A DNA stretch of 64,000 bases from Piper betle (Eukaryota; Streptophyta; Magnoliopsida; Piperales; Piperaceae): the NCBI GenBank assembly GCA_033002965.1, contig JAURVB010000720.1:1-64000 (forward strand), in the 5' to 3' direction. Under the pieces are notes generated by a model that saw nothing but the letters and a program-made list of their open reading frames with translations, was not told the DNA's origin and searched no databases. The translations under genes were made by a program, and so were the position numbers. Shown piece after piece: positions 8,503-20,337 of this stretch (positions within the stretch are counted from its first letter, which is position 1; every line of letters starts with the position of its first letter).

Positions 8503-11188
8503 TGTAACAACCCACCATTTTTCACAACATTGTGGGCCACTCGGCCAGGTGTTACTCACAATTAAGCAAATATGTCTAGCATTTTTATTTAACAAAACAT
8601 ATTAAGATCCCAAAGCCTTAGACCGTTTCCCAGTAGCCACACTTATTTATCAAATAAATAATAAAAAGTGTCCTCATATTTATTTTGCTCCATGCTCCGG
8701 TTGTCAATCACCTAATTTCGTATCTGCACACCTGCGGAGGTAATTCCGCGTTAGTGATTACAACACTAAGTAGTATAATAGATAAAACAAATCAAGTACA
8801 TTCCATCATTTCCTTAAGTTTATTTTAATATGCGGTGGAGCGATTCCGCTATACTCCAAAACAATGCGGAGGAGGTATCCGCTGTGATCTGCACACCCCG
8901 GCCGTAGCCCTTTTGCAGGGAGGATACCACTACCGTCTCCTGTGCCAGTGCCTCGCACACCCTGGCCGTAGCCATTTTGTGGGGAAGCTATCACTGCACT
9001 CAGGTGATTGCTACACCCCGTTTGTGGCGAAGCTCTCACTACCAATTCTAGTGGCAGTGCCTCACACACCTAGCCGTAGCCTTTTTATGGGGAGGCTATC
9101 ACTGCACTCAGGTGAATGCTATGCCCTGTTTGTGGGGAAGTTCTCACTGCTAATTCTAGTGTCAGTGCCTCCCACACCCCGGCCGTAGCCTTTTTATGGG
9201 GAGGCTATCACTGCACTCAGCTGAATGCTATGCCCCGTTTGTAGGGAAGCTCTCACTGCCAACTCTAGTGCCAGTGCCTCACACACCCGGCCGTAGCCTT
9301 TTTATGGGGAGGCTATCACTAGACTTCTGTGCCAATGCCTTGCACACCCCAGCCGTAGCCTTTTTTGGGGAGTCTATCATTGCACTCCAGTGCGATGGAG
9401 GAATCGTTGTGCCTCGCTCAACCTGGCCGTAGCCTTTTTATGGGGCGGCTATCACTACTCCAAAACAATATCGATGCATTACACAATTTACGCACATAAT
9501 ACAACCCCGTGTCGGACTGAGTCAATTCTTTGACCCCAGTTGCACTCGGTGCTTGGTGGTCGAATCTGGGCTCAGGCCGACCTAGGCTACCATCAAGGAA
9601 AGTACGATGTTTTACCTATTATACGTACCTGACTTGTGATTTCGTCTGATTGTGATCCGCTAACCCTAACATGAATGAGGGCATAAAATTATACATTAGT
9701 ATAATTTTATTTTGCATGAACCTACATGCAACTACATGACTGATATACTATCAATCTTAAATGTTGTAATTAGTTCATGTTAGTCTTCATTTCTTATTAA
9801 ATTATGAGCGATTCAAATGATAATTAATTATTAATTATCCCCATCCAAATCCCCATTATCTAATTGATAATTTAATTATTAAAATACCCCATACTTACCT
9901 GGTTGCCATTCTACTTTAACAATTCATGTAATGACACCAAAGCTCCCAGCTTAATTGTAGTCAACCAGCGAAAGCCAGTATTCTCACCATGCATGGCGTC
10001 TCCAACTTGGCCACCACATGGCAACCCTCAACCAGTCCTTGGCGACCCTCTTCCGTCTACCCAAGCAGCAACCCCGGCCTGACCGTGGTGACTCTTTGTC
10101 CGTCACATAATCAACCCATGACCCATGGCTGCGTCTCCCTAGTCGGCTACATAAACAGCACCCGGCCAGACCCATGGCGACTACTCTAGTCAGTCACATA
10201 AACAGCTCCAGACCAGACCCATGGCGACTACTCTAGTCAGTCATATAAACAGCACCCGACCAACATGTCTTCTTTTCCTTCCACCCAATTTCAGACCCCA
10301 TCTTCTACCTACCCCACTGATCCTATTGAAAAAACCCCAAAGATCCAATCTTTATCCGCTGTTATCTCATGGAACTCAGACTAAACCCTACATGGGGACC
10401 TTAATTTCACCATTCATGGTGGTCGACCAGCAGCCATGGCGACCATGTCCTGCCCCATCAAGGTGACAACTAGCACCACCCCAAGTGACGTGCAGTCTGC
10501 CCTTTCCATGGTAAATCCACGTCTGGCCAGCAACACCACCCATGGCAACACCAACCTAGTCTCCCTTCACGTTCCTGATTTATGTCCCTACCCGATAGTC
10601 TGACTTGGCCACCCAAGGTGACTCCGTCCGGCCAGCCACACTGCTGGGAGCACTCCCTACTTCCAGCACGTCAACCCAACTCACAAGGATGGAAGATGGT
10701 GTTGTTGCTTCTGCAAAAACAGCAAGACATCATCCTGGTTTTATCATGTTTATGATTTATACAACATGTGTATGCATGCAATAGAAGAAAAAGAAAGGAA
10801 AATAAATTACCCGAGCGAAGGAGCAAAACCAGCGTCTGTCCAAGGAGGAAAAAGATGTAGATGACGCCCTCCCCTTCTCCCTTTCTCAAGAATAAGATGA
10901 CGGCTAGGGTATGTGGAAACACCCTTCCACCGTAATTCCTTTAACCGGGTAATTGGGTAACCAACACGGTTCACTTAACGATTTCCCTTAAGCTCTTAAA
11001 TGGGTACATGGTTTGGTTCACTTAAATGGTTGAATGGATAAGTAATGTGGTCGACTCGACCGATTCAACTAGAATCGTCCGGTTAGAAATTACTTTTCAA
11101 TTAACCGGGTAATTCATACTTAACCAGCTAACAAATTTTTTTCCACGTTCGATCCTACCGCGATGAACGTTATTTTTATTATTATTGT

Positions 11189-11239
<51 letters not shown>

Positions 11240-11253
11240 TCCGGTTCTTTACG
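8503..11253 (-). mobile_element. Solo LTR-A, minus strand, TSD GATAG
   Basis: 2,751 bp starting TGTAACAACC and ending GGTTCTTTACG. It is flanked by the perfect duplication GATAG (8498-8502 and 11254-11258). It sits in the 5' LTR of the same family in opposite orientation. It is the most complete LTR-A in the window and defines the family: minisatellite at 8888-9452 and two TA runs near the start of the LTR (11190-11239). Confidence 0.93.
8888..9452. repeat. LTR-A minisatellite, period 108-109 bp
   Basis: The tandem unit has two related halves. One contains TAGCCTTTTTATGGGGAGGCTA, cited here as TAGCCT...AGGCTA; the other contains CCCCGTTTGTGGGG. Unit starts at 9076, 9185 and 9293 give spacings of 109 and 108. 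Each half can fold into a short hairpin. Confidence 0.93.
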
Positions 11254-11258
11254 GATAG

Positions 11259-11825
11259 CCGCCCCATAAAAAGGCTACGGCCGGGGTGAGCGAGGCACAA
11301 CAATTCCTCCATCACACTGGAGTGCACGTGATAGCCTCCCCATAAAAAGGCTAAGGCCAGGGTGTGTGAGGCATTGGCACTAGAATTGGTAGTGAGAGCT
11401 TCCCCACAAATGGGGCGTAGCAATCACCTGAGTGCAGTGATAGCCTCCCCATAAAAAGGCTACGGCCGGGGTGTGTGAGGCACTGGCACTAGAGTTGGCA
11501 GTGAGGGCTTCCCCGCAAACGGGGCATAGCAATCACCTGAGTGCAGTGATAGCCTCCCCATAAAAAGGCTATGGCCGGGGTGTGCAAGGCACTGGCACAG
11601 GAGTGCAGTGATAGCCTCCCCATAAAAAGGCTACGGCCGGGGTGTGCGAGGCACTGGCACTAGAATTGGTAGTGAGAGCTACCCCACAAACGGGGCGTAG
11701 CAATCACCTGAGTGCAGTGATAGCTTCCCCACAAAAAGGCTACGGCCGGGGTGTGCGAGGCACTGGCACTGGAGACGGTAGTGGTAGCCTCCCCGCAAAA
11801 GGGCTACGGCCGGGGTGTGCGGATC
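11259..11825. repeat. LTR-A minisatellite, plus orientation
   Basis: The same 108-109 bp unit as 8888-9452, on the other strand (GGGGCGTAGCAATCACC, CAGTGATAGCCTCCCC). It belongs to the outer 5' LTR. Confidence 0.92.
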
Positions 11826-12211
11826 GCAGCGGATACCTCCTCCGCAATGTTTTGGAGTATAGCAGAATCGCTCCACCGCGTATTAAAATAAACATAAGAA
11901 ATTGGTGGAATGTACTTGATTTGTTTTATCGATTATACTACTTAGTGTTGTAATCACTAACACGGAATTGCCTCTGCAGGTGTGCAGATACAAAATTAGG
12001 TGATTGACAACCGTAGCATGGAGCAAAATAAATATGAGGACTCCTTTTATTATTTATTTGAGAAATAAGTGTGGCTACTGGGAAACGGTCTAAGACTGTG
12101 GGATCTTTATATGTTTTGTTAAATAAAAATGTTAGACATATTTGCTTAATTGTGAGTAACACCTGGCTAGCTAGGCCCACAATGTTGTGAAAAATGGCGG
12201 GTCGTTACAGG

Positions 12212-12224
12212 TGGTATCAGAGCC
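12212..12224 (+). other. Primer-binding site, tRNA-iMet type
   Basis: TGGTATCAGAGCC lies two bases after the 5' LTR end. It pairs with the 3' end of initiator tRNA-Met and confirms that TG...CA elements of this kind are LTRs. Confidence 0.93.
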
Positions 12225-12317
12225 AAGTTTCCCAAAAGCTCACATCTTATAACTCAAGTACCTTGTTGAAAAGTCCAATATTTATCTTTCTCCAATGGGG
12301 TATTGTGAATACCCGGG

Positions 12318-12361
<44 letters not shown>

Positions 12362-13573
12362 GTAATAATAACGTTCGACGCGGAGGAATCGAACGTGGGG
12401 AAAAAATTACGTTACCTGGTTAGGTATGAATTACCCTGGTTAATTGAGAAGTAATTTCTAAACGGACGATTCTACTTGAATCGGTCAAGTCGACCACATT
12501 ATTTATCCATCTAACCATTTAAGTGAATCATACCATGTACCCGTTTAAGAGGTAAAGTGAAATGGTTAAGTGAACCGTATTGATTACCCAATTACCCGAT
12601 TAAAGGAATTGCGGTGAAAGGGTGTTTCCACAAACCCTAGCCGTCATTTCATTCTTTGTAAAAGGAGAAGGGGAGGGCGTCTTCTACATCTTTCTCCTCC
12701 TTGGACAGATGCTGGCTTTCCTCCTTCGCTCGGGTAATTCCTTTTCCTTTCTTTTTCTTTTGTTGCATGCATACACATGTTACATAAATCATAAACATGT
12801 TAAACATAAGAATCAAATGAGAAATCAACAAGGGAAGAAGAAAACCAGGAGGACGTCCTGCTGTTTTAGCAGCAGCAACAACACCATTCTCCATCCTTGT
12901 GAGTAGGGTTGACGTGCTGGAAGTAGGGAGTGTTCCCAGCGGTGTTGCTGGCCGGACGGAGTCGCCTTGGGTGGCCGAGTCAGACCGGCAGGGAGAGATG
13001 TAAATCAGGAAGTGTAGGGAGACCAGGTTGGTGTTGATTGGGTGGTGTTGCTGGCCAGACGTGGATCCGCCATGGAAAGGGCAGACTGGTCGTCACTTGG
13101 GGTGGTGCTGGTCGTCACCTTGATGGGGCAGGACATGGTCGCCATGGCTGCTGGTCGGCCACCATGAATGGTGAAATTAAGATCCCCATGGAGGGTGTAG
13201 TCCGAGTTCCATGAGACAGCAGCGGATAAAGGTTGGATCTTTGGTGTTTTTCCAATCAGATTAGTGGGGTAGATAGAAGATGGGGTCTGAGATTGGGTGG
13301 AGGGAAAAGAACATGGGCTGGTCGGGTGCTGTTTATGTGGCTGACTAGAATAGTCGCCATGGGTCTGGTCTGGGTTGCTGTTTGGGTGGCAGGATGGGGT
13401 CACCAAGGACTGGTTGAGGGTTGCCATGTGGTGGCCAATTTGGTGACCCCATAGCAGCAAATGGAGGCCGCCACATTACTGGTTGGTCGTCATGCATGGT
13501 GAAAATACCGGCTTTTGCTGGTTGATTACAATAAAGCTGGGAGCTTTGGGGTCGTTAAATGAATTGTTAAAGT

Positions 13574-14506
13574 TGTAACACCCCGTTTCGGCTCACCCAT
13601 GAACCGACCCGGAAATGTCACTGGCGACCGAACCGTTCGTTAATCTACTAGATTCGGTTAAGCCGACCCGGATCTACTCTCGGCGTCTCAAGATGGAGAT
13701 GCAAATATGAAATGCATGAATGGGAACAATTGGATTCTAACGGAGTCCTACATGCATGCCATGACGTGCAAGCAAAGACAAGACAAAATAATAAATGAGA
13801 AACCAAAAGAAAATATACACTATTTTATGAAAATACGGTAACACATAATAATCTACCATGACATTCAATCATTATCTCATTCGTTTTTACTTGAGCCGAG
13901 TCTGAACTCCAAGGCTCCCTACTCATTCATATTTATCAGTTTGTTTCATAACAAGTAATTCACTCAAGCAAACACATCAAAATTATCATTTACATAACAA
14001 TAACACACCATCATTATACGTTACACGCGGCAGGTACATGTATGCGCGGTTCCGTGCTGCTCCTCCGCAGTCCCGACAGCTTTCATCGCTCGCATTCCTC
14101 ACCTACATATATATAGAAAAACCGTCAGTAACGAGTGTTACCGGCCCGGAAAATAACTAATATCAATCTGGCACAGGAGAGCAAACTCTCCTGTTGAATC
14201 AAAACCATATACTTCCTCAAGAACTCTCATCAGGGCACATACGGGAGCCGTCGCCGTCGGGCCGTCGCCCTCGGGTCAACAGTGTCCCCCTTTCTTTCTC
14301 ATTCTCATACCTTGGCCATTTCTCTATCGCTTCTCGCATCAAATTTCATTCCTTACCACCCTCTGCACCTTCCATATTACTCCTGGCCTTGAGCACAAAG
14401 GCCGAGCACTCTCAGGCAGTCACCTTCAGTACCCTTTGAACCACAAGTCTAGACATGCGCAGCATATGCAGCACCCATAAGCCTCCACACTTCTCCACGT
14501 TTTGAT
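13574..14506 (-). mobile_element. LTR-C fragment inside LTR-A
   Basis: It starts TGTAACACCCCGTTTCGG and holds CGTCTCAAGATGG, GCTGCTCCTCCGCAG and an AATAACTAATA word, in the order seen at 16218-16830. The right edge near 14506 is not a normal LTR end, so this is a truncated or recombined copy. Confidence 0.72.
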
Positions 14507-15344
14507 TGGAAAGGGCAGACTGGTCGTCACTTGGGGTGGTGCTGGTCATCACCTTGATGGGGCAGGACATAGTCACCATGGCTGCTGGTCGACCACCATG
14601 AATGGTGAAATTAAGGTCCCCATGTAGGGTGTAGTCCGAGTTCGATGAGATAACAACGGATAAAGATTGGATCTTTGGGGTTTTTTTCAATAGGATCAGT
14701 GGGGTAGGTAGAAGATGGGGTCTGAAATTGGGAAGAAGGAAAAGAAGACATGTTGGTCGGGTGCTGTTTATGTGGCTGACTAGAGTAGTCGCCATGGGTT
14801 TGGTCGGGTGCTGTTTATGTAGCCGACTAGGGAGACGCTGCCATGGGGCATGGGCTGATTATGTGACCGACATGGAGTCACCATGGTCAGGTCGGGGTTG
14901 CTGATTGGGTAGCCGGAAGAGGGTCACCAAGGACTGGTTGAGGGTTGCCATGTGGTGGCCGAGTTGGAGCGCCATAGCAGCAAATGGAGGCCGCCACGTT
15001 ACGTGGTTGGTTGCCATGCATGGTGAGAATACCGGCTTTCGCTGGTTGACTACAATAAAGTTGGGAGCTTTGGGGTCGTTACATGAATTGTTAAAGTAGA
15101 ATGGCAACCAGGTAAGTACGGGGCATTTTAATAATTAAATTATCAATTAGATAATGGGGATTTAGATGAGGATAATTAATAATTAATTATCATTAGAATT
15201 GCTGAAAATTTAAAAACAAATGAAGATTAACATGAACTAATTACATCATTTAAAATTGATAGTATTTCAGTCATGTAGTTGCATGTAGGTTCATGCAAAA
15301 TAAAATTATACTAATGCATCGACATTGTTTTGGAGTAGTGATAG

Positions 15345-15838
15345 CCGCCCCACAAAAAGGCTATGGCCGGGGTGAGCGAGGCACACCGATTCCTCCATTG
15401 CACTGGAGTGCAGTGATAGCCTCCCCATAAAAAGGCTACGGCCGGGGTGTGTGAGGCACTGGCACTAGAGTTGGCAGTGAGAGCTTCCCCACAAACGGGG
15501 CGTAGCAATCACCTGAGTGCAGTGATAGCCTCCCCATAAAAGCCTACGGCCAGGGTGTGCGAGGCACTGGCAGTGATAGCAATCACCTGTGTGCAAGGCA
15601 CTGGCACAGGAGTGCAGTGATAGCCTCCCCATAAAAAGGCTACGGCCGGGGTGTGCGAGGCACTGGCACTAGAATTGGTGGTGAGAGCTTCCCACAAACG
15701 GGGCGTAACAATCACCTAAGTGCAGTGATAGCTTCCCCACAAAAAGGCTACGGCCAGGGTGTGCGAGGCACTGGCACTGGAGACGGTAGTGGTAGCCTCC
15801 CCGCAAAAGGGCTACGGCCGAGGTGTGCGGATCACAGC
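15345..15838. repeat. LTR-A minisatellite, plus orientation
   Basis: The 108-109 bp unit of LTR-A with one shortened unit near 15560-15600. Confidence 0.9.
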
Positions 15839-16217
15839 GGATACCTCCTCCGCAATGTTTTGGAGTATAGCGGTATCGCTCCACCGCATATTAAAATAAA
15901 CATAAGGAAATGGTGGAATGTACTTGATTTGTTTTATCTATTATACTACTTAGTGTTGTAATCAGTAATGCGGAATTGCCTCCGCAGGTGTGCAGATACG
16001 AAATTAGGTGATTGACAACCGGAGCATGGAGCAAAATAAATATGAGGACTCCTTTTATTATTTATTTGAGAAATAAGTGTGGCTACTGGGAAACGGTCTA
16101 AGACTGTGGGATCATTATTTGTTTTGTTGAATAAAAATGTTAGACATATTTGCTTAATTGTGAGTAACACCTAGCTAGCTAGGCCCACAATGTTGTGAAA
16201 AATGGCGGGTCGTTACA

Positions 16218-17110
16218 TGATCTACCCTCAGCGTCTCAAGATGGTGCTACAAACATTCAATGAATGGATGAGATATTAAAGTTCTAACATTGTTCTAGAT
16301 GCATAATATGAAATACAATTCATATTCAAAACAACCCAAAACATTAAAAGTTTGAAAAACAAGATTTTTAAAACAAAACGGATAGAGTCTCTCTTCAAAG
16401 TGCAATAGGGACCACCTATAAACAACAAATATTATATATACATATATCATATATATATATATATATATATAATATTTAAAATATAATGCAATACCAAAAC
16501 ATTGTATTTTTATCCATTATTCACATCATAATCATTTTTATCTTGTTGAGTCGGGTCATGACCCCCTTAGGTCATCTTATTCATTTCTTTTCACATTAAC
16601 CATCACACATACCATTCCATTAAATTCACACATCATTTCACACAATTAAACATCATAACATATCATTCACACCATTCACAATAGTTCATCACAGCACATT
16701 CTCACTCATTCTTAGTAGGTACATGTGTGCAAGTTGCATTGCTGCTCCTCCGCAATACGCAGTCCTGATAGCACTCATTCATTCAGGTTCTCACCTGTTA
16801 CTTGTCAAGAAATAACTAATAGTCAAACTAATATAGGAGAGATGACTCTCGTATTAAATAAAATCCATAATATATCTCTTCATTAAAATCGCTCATAAGG
16901 GCACTAATCAAGAGCTATCATCCTTGTCTTGACAGCATCCCATTTTAACTGTCAGATGCCTCAACATTTTCAAACTATCACTCACATGGGAAAAATAATT
17001 ATTTTAAGCACACTACATCCTCTGTATCACTCCTAGCCCTCTATGTCCACTTACTTGTTAGAACAGTATCAAGCCCTAGAGTGAGAAGTCAACCAGAAGA
17101 AAGTCCTAAA
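16218..17110 (-). mobile_element. LTR-C right piece, minus strand
   Basis: Continuation of 6592-6690 after the LTR-A element. AT-rich, with a TA run at 16449-16471 and no coding capacity. It is cut at about 17110 by LTR-E. Confidence 0.7.
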
Positions 17111-18253
17111 CAGTATCAAACCCCAAAAAAATAATTAGGTTATTTTATTTAGGGTTTTATAAATCTTAAGAATGAACCATAAATAATATTTAATTAAATT
17201 AATTATTAAGAATCAATATCATAAATTATCAATTATAACCTTTAGAGTACCGGTACAATGATAATTATAGATAATTCCTCTAACTCAATTGTTAGTTCTT
17301 TTGACTTTTTATTATCACACAAATGGCTGATATAGTTATGCGTGATTACATTTTTTCTATAAATTTTAATGTAGTAACTTCTTAAATTTCACACATATTC
17401 TTCTATATAAAGGAGAATTTTGTTGATGGTAAATAAAACATCAACTTGATAGTTTGTGAGCACATTTGGCACATTTGGAAAGTTTCATTCATATTAGGAC
17501 CACGTGTCATAGCTACTGGTGCCTCATCAAAATTTCAGGTCCGTATAAATACTTGAAATGTTATATATTCCTATTTGGGTGTCTTGGTTGGCCTGAGCCC
17601 ACATTCGACCACCATGTACTGAGTGCAATCGGGGTCAAATAATTGGCTCAGTCCGACACAGGGCAAGACCCTTAAGATTCTTTGAAAGATTAAATACTTG
17701 CCCCTGTGCTAAAAGGCGTGACAGGGTGCAGTGGTGCAAGATGGATCATTATGCACTTGTGATACTGAGAGGGTGAGTCAATGGAAAATATCGATAACTA
17801 TAGGCTAAGGGCCACGTAGAGTGTGTGAGCATACATTGCATTGTAATTGGATGGGCGGCCACCCACCCAGTGTATTAAGAGTTCAGCCTAGACTCATAAT
17901 CACTAAAAGTCAAATTAATGATGTTGTGGAATATAATAATTTTTTGTTGTAATTATATGACTTAGTGTTTTTCTCGCTAACGTGGAATTGCCTCCGTAGG
18001 TATGAGCATGGAAGGATGGGTAGAGTTGGGATAGCTGAAGGACTTTATTATTGGACTATTCTTTTTTTTTCTAGATTGTTTGCATGGAAGTGGGCTTTTG
18101 GTTCGGTTCATAGGGCTTAGATTATTCTGAGTATTTATTATATTATATTTTATATCATGGTTTTTAAGTCTTGACAATTAATAGAAAAATTAATTAGACA
18201 CTTAGTTTCATATAGTAATACTCGCTCGTGGCTCAGAACAGACGGGTTGTTCA
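17111..18253 (+). mobile_element. LTR-E, solo or partial, plus strand
   Basis: About 1.14 kb. The start (GTATCAAACCCC then AAAATAATTAGG) mirrors the right end of the minus copy at 35346-36293, which closes AGGGTTTTACA. TATATAAAGG at 17404-17413 is a good core promoter. It carries the shared dispersed module (CGACCACCATG) and the hairpin near 17987, and ends GGGTTGTTCA. No target duplication is clear. Confidence 0.75.
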
Positions 18254-20337
18254 AGTAGACTAGGTAGAAGCTCCAATCTAATCAATGTGCCTAGGCGGCG
18301 AGCCCCTACTCCATACCTACACAACAAATCTAAAGGTCAGTGCCTACTATCTGAATGATGCATTCACACATCCTAACTAATATACTCATGTCAAATATAT
18401 CATATCAATTAACTTCATGATTTCCTAATTTACATTGCAGTTAATTCACAATTCATAGTTAATTTACTTAATCAATTCATTAGCATTTATTTTATAGTCA
18501 TTCAAATCACGCAAATTTATTTTTATTTATGATAAAAATATTTGATTACATCAATCAATGAAATCATAGCATGTTGTCCTAATAATTATCAATTTTATTT
18601 AATTAGGTCAAAGGTAATTATACCTCCCATCATTGGCAATCACTGACGATTAAGGTTTGTCACTCAGTTCGAGACTTGAATTCAGCACCCAGTGGCGTCC
18701 GCAGTTTGATCAAGTTTGGCTGGATGAATTTGCAAAATTCAGAAGATTTCTAATGAATTCTATCAAATCCAATTTTCCTAGTGAGCTTGACATGGGCACG
18801 GTGGTGGTGAGGGTGACGGCGATGACAATGGTCGCAGTTGATGGCCATGGCTGGGCCAGGGACGGTCAGCCTTGGCTGATCGGCCCTTGGCCGGTCTCGG
18901 TGGTGGCTCACAGGGAAGGGGAAGGGCATCTGGATCGAAGGGGGAGGCGATGGTGACATATCAGTAACAAAACTGATCGTCTGGCAATGAAATGGTATCG
19001 AGAGTGTAGAGTGAGCGCATGACTCCCGTGCATTGTGGAGGCCGGACGGCGCTGTGAAGACGAGTGGTTGCCTAGTGGAGCTCTGGCAGAGTCGATCGGT
19101 AGCCGTGAGGTGGCTGGAGGAGGCATCAATGGCAAGGATTGAGGTGGCATCAAGGAGAAAGGGAGAAAACGTTGAGGGAGGGTTTCAATGGCAGTCTTGT
19201 AAATTAAAGTTGACTCGATTCCAACTCGAGTGAAAAATAATAACTAACTCCTAATAAATTCAATAAAAAAATCTTAAAAATATGGCAAAATCCCATAAAA
19301 AGTAATACACTATATAACATAGAAATGACTTGTTCTATAACTAATAACCCACCCAAAGTGCTATATAATGTATCCTAATGCGTTATTCGGCTTAGAAAAG
19401 AATCCTACAATCAAATAAAAAAGAAACTACATACTATCATATTCTCTGATAACTCATTTCTCATCATTTTTCTGATGTTATCATTATATACTTAAATACA
19501 CTTGACCCTCATCGTTCATAACGTATGGCTGACTTTGACTCAACACGCGTATGATGAAACTTACTCGACTTGAACCGATGGCTGATCCGACTGGTTCTCT
19601 AATATAAAACTCTATCTTGAGTCATGTGTTTTATATGTACAACTAACAAGCAACTCATGACCTGCTTCACAAGTACCAAGTGCCAAGGAATCTCGCACTC
19701 ACAAACCCTCTTCAAGCACTCCACAAGAGCCAAGGAAGCTCACACTCTAACACCCTCGAAGCCTCCAACAAGCCTTCCTTCTCCAATGCCAAGTATAAAG
19801 GCCCTCTGTTAGCTACAAGCCTTCCTCTCAAGCACCTTCGAAGTGTCAAGGAGTCTTACAACCAAATCCAAACACCCTTGTAGCAACTACCACCTTGAAA
19901 CTACACTCCCTTCACAAGCTCACACATTGAGCCACACGAGTCTCCTATTCCTAGCTCCTCTTCCTCAAAGGTGTAGGCTCTCACACTTGAGAATTTACAA
20001 ATCAGCTCAACTCCTAAAGTAGTCCCTCACATAAAAGATCTCTCCTTGGCTTACACTATGAATCACCTTGGAATACAAGAGAAATATTATGGTAATACTC
20101 ACACAAGCTTGAACTTCCTAATTCATCCCAAGAAAGTCTAGGGTTCATTCCATGGCAAGAGGGTTGTCCAAACCTACACCCCAAAGCCTTATGTATAGAC
20201 TTTTTAAGCCTCGCCACAAAAATAAAGCCGATACGACTTGATTTCCTTTTTGGTTTTTTCTAACGGCTAGATTTCTAACCTTGCCCAGATCGTTTCTGCT
20301 AAATACAATCAATTGATTGTCAATGGAACTATCAATT
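18254..20337. other. Unassigned 2.1 kb, no gene recognised
   Basis: 18254-18650 is AT-rich with nothing recognisable. Around 18780-19200 a GC-rich stretch is followed by GACTCGATTCCAACTCGAG near 19212, a word shared with the leader ends of LTR-B and LTR-F (for example near 38745), so at least this part is LTR-derived on the minus strand. 19630-20000 has loosely repeated CAAGCCTTCC and CTCACAC words. The open frames (for example 20145-20360 minus, 71 residues) have no family I recognise. Best guess: the rest of LTR-C or another LTR. Confidence 0.5.

Larger units (their letters stand above)
6691..12209 (+). repeat. LTR-A 5' LTR, split by a solo LTR
   Basis: It starts TGTAAAGACCCGG with a TA run (6705-6727) and ends GGGTCGTTACA. 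Without the insert (8503-11258) it is about 2.76 kb. In order it holds: the inverted repeat ACGTTCGA/TCGAACGT (6747-6754 and 6765-6772), ACCCGGTTA words, a promoter block with CCTAGCCGTCAT and a weak TATA near 7028, a CT-rich leader, about 1 kb of GC-rich sequence, an AT-rich block, and the 109-bp minisatellite after the insert. Confidence 0.88.
6691..16217 (+). mobile_element. LTR-A retrotransposon with almost no internal region, nested inside LTR-C
   Basis: Two directly repeated LTR-A copies (6691-12209 and 12304-16217) flank only 94 bp, which still contain the primer-binding site. The outer flanks are AGATC (6686-6690) and TGATC (16218-16222), a 4-of-5 match, and the interrupted LTR-C resumes correctly. 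The polyprotein region has been deleted. Two later events enlarged it: a solo LTR-A in reverse inside the 5' LTR, and an LTR-C fragment inside the 3' LTR. No protein is encoded; open frames here are chance or minisatellite frames. Confidence 0.85.
12304..16217 (+). repeat. LTR-A 3' LTR, rearranged
   Basis: It starts TGTGAATACCCGG with a TA run (12321-12358) and an ACGTTCGA/TCGAACGT pair (12371-12378 and 12389-12396). It runs to 13573, is replaced by an LTR-C fragment, and resumes at about 14507 at an earlier LTR position, so about 500 bp occur on both sides. Near 15315 about 200 bp between two ACTAATG-like words are deleted. It ends GGGTCGTTACA at 16217. Confidence 0.82.
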
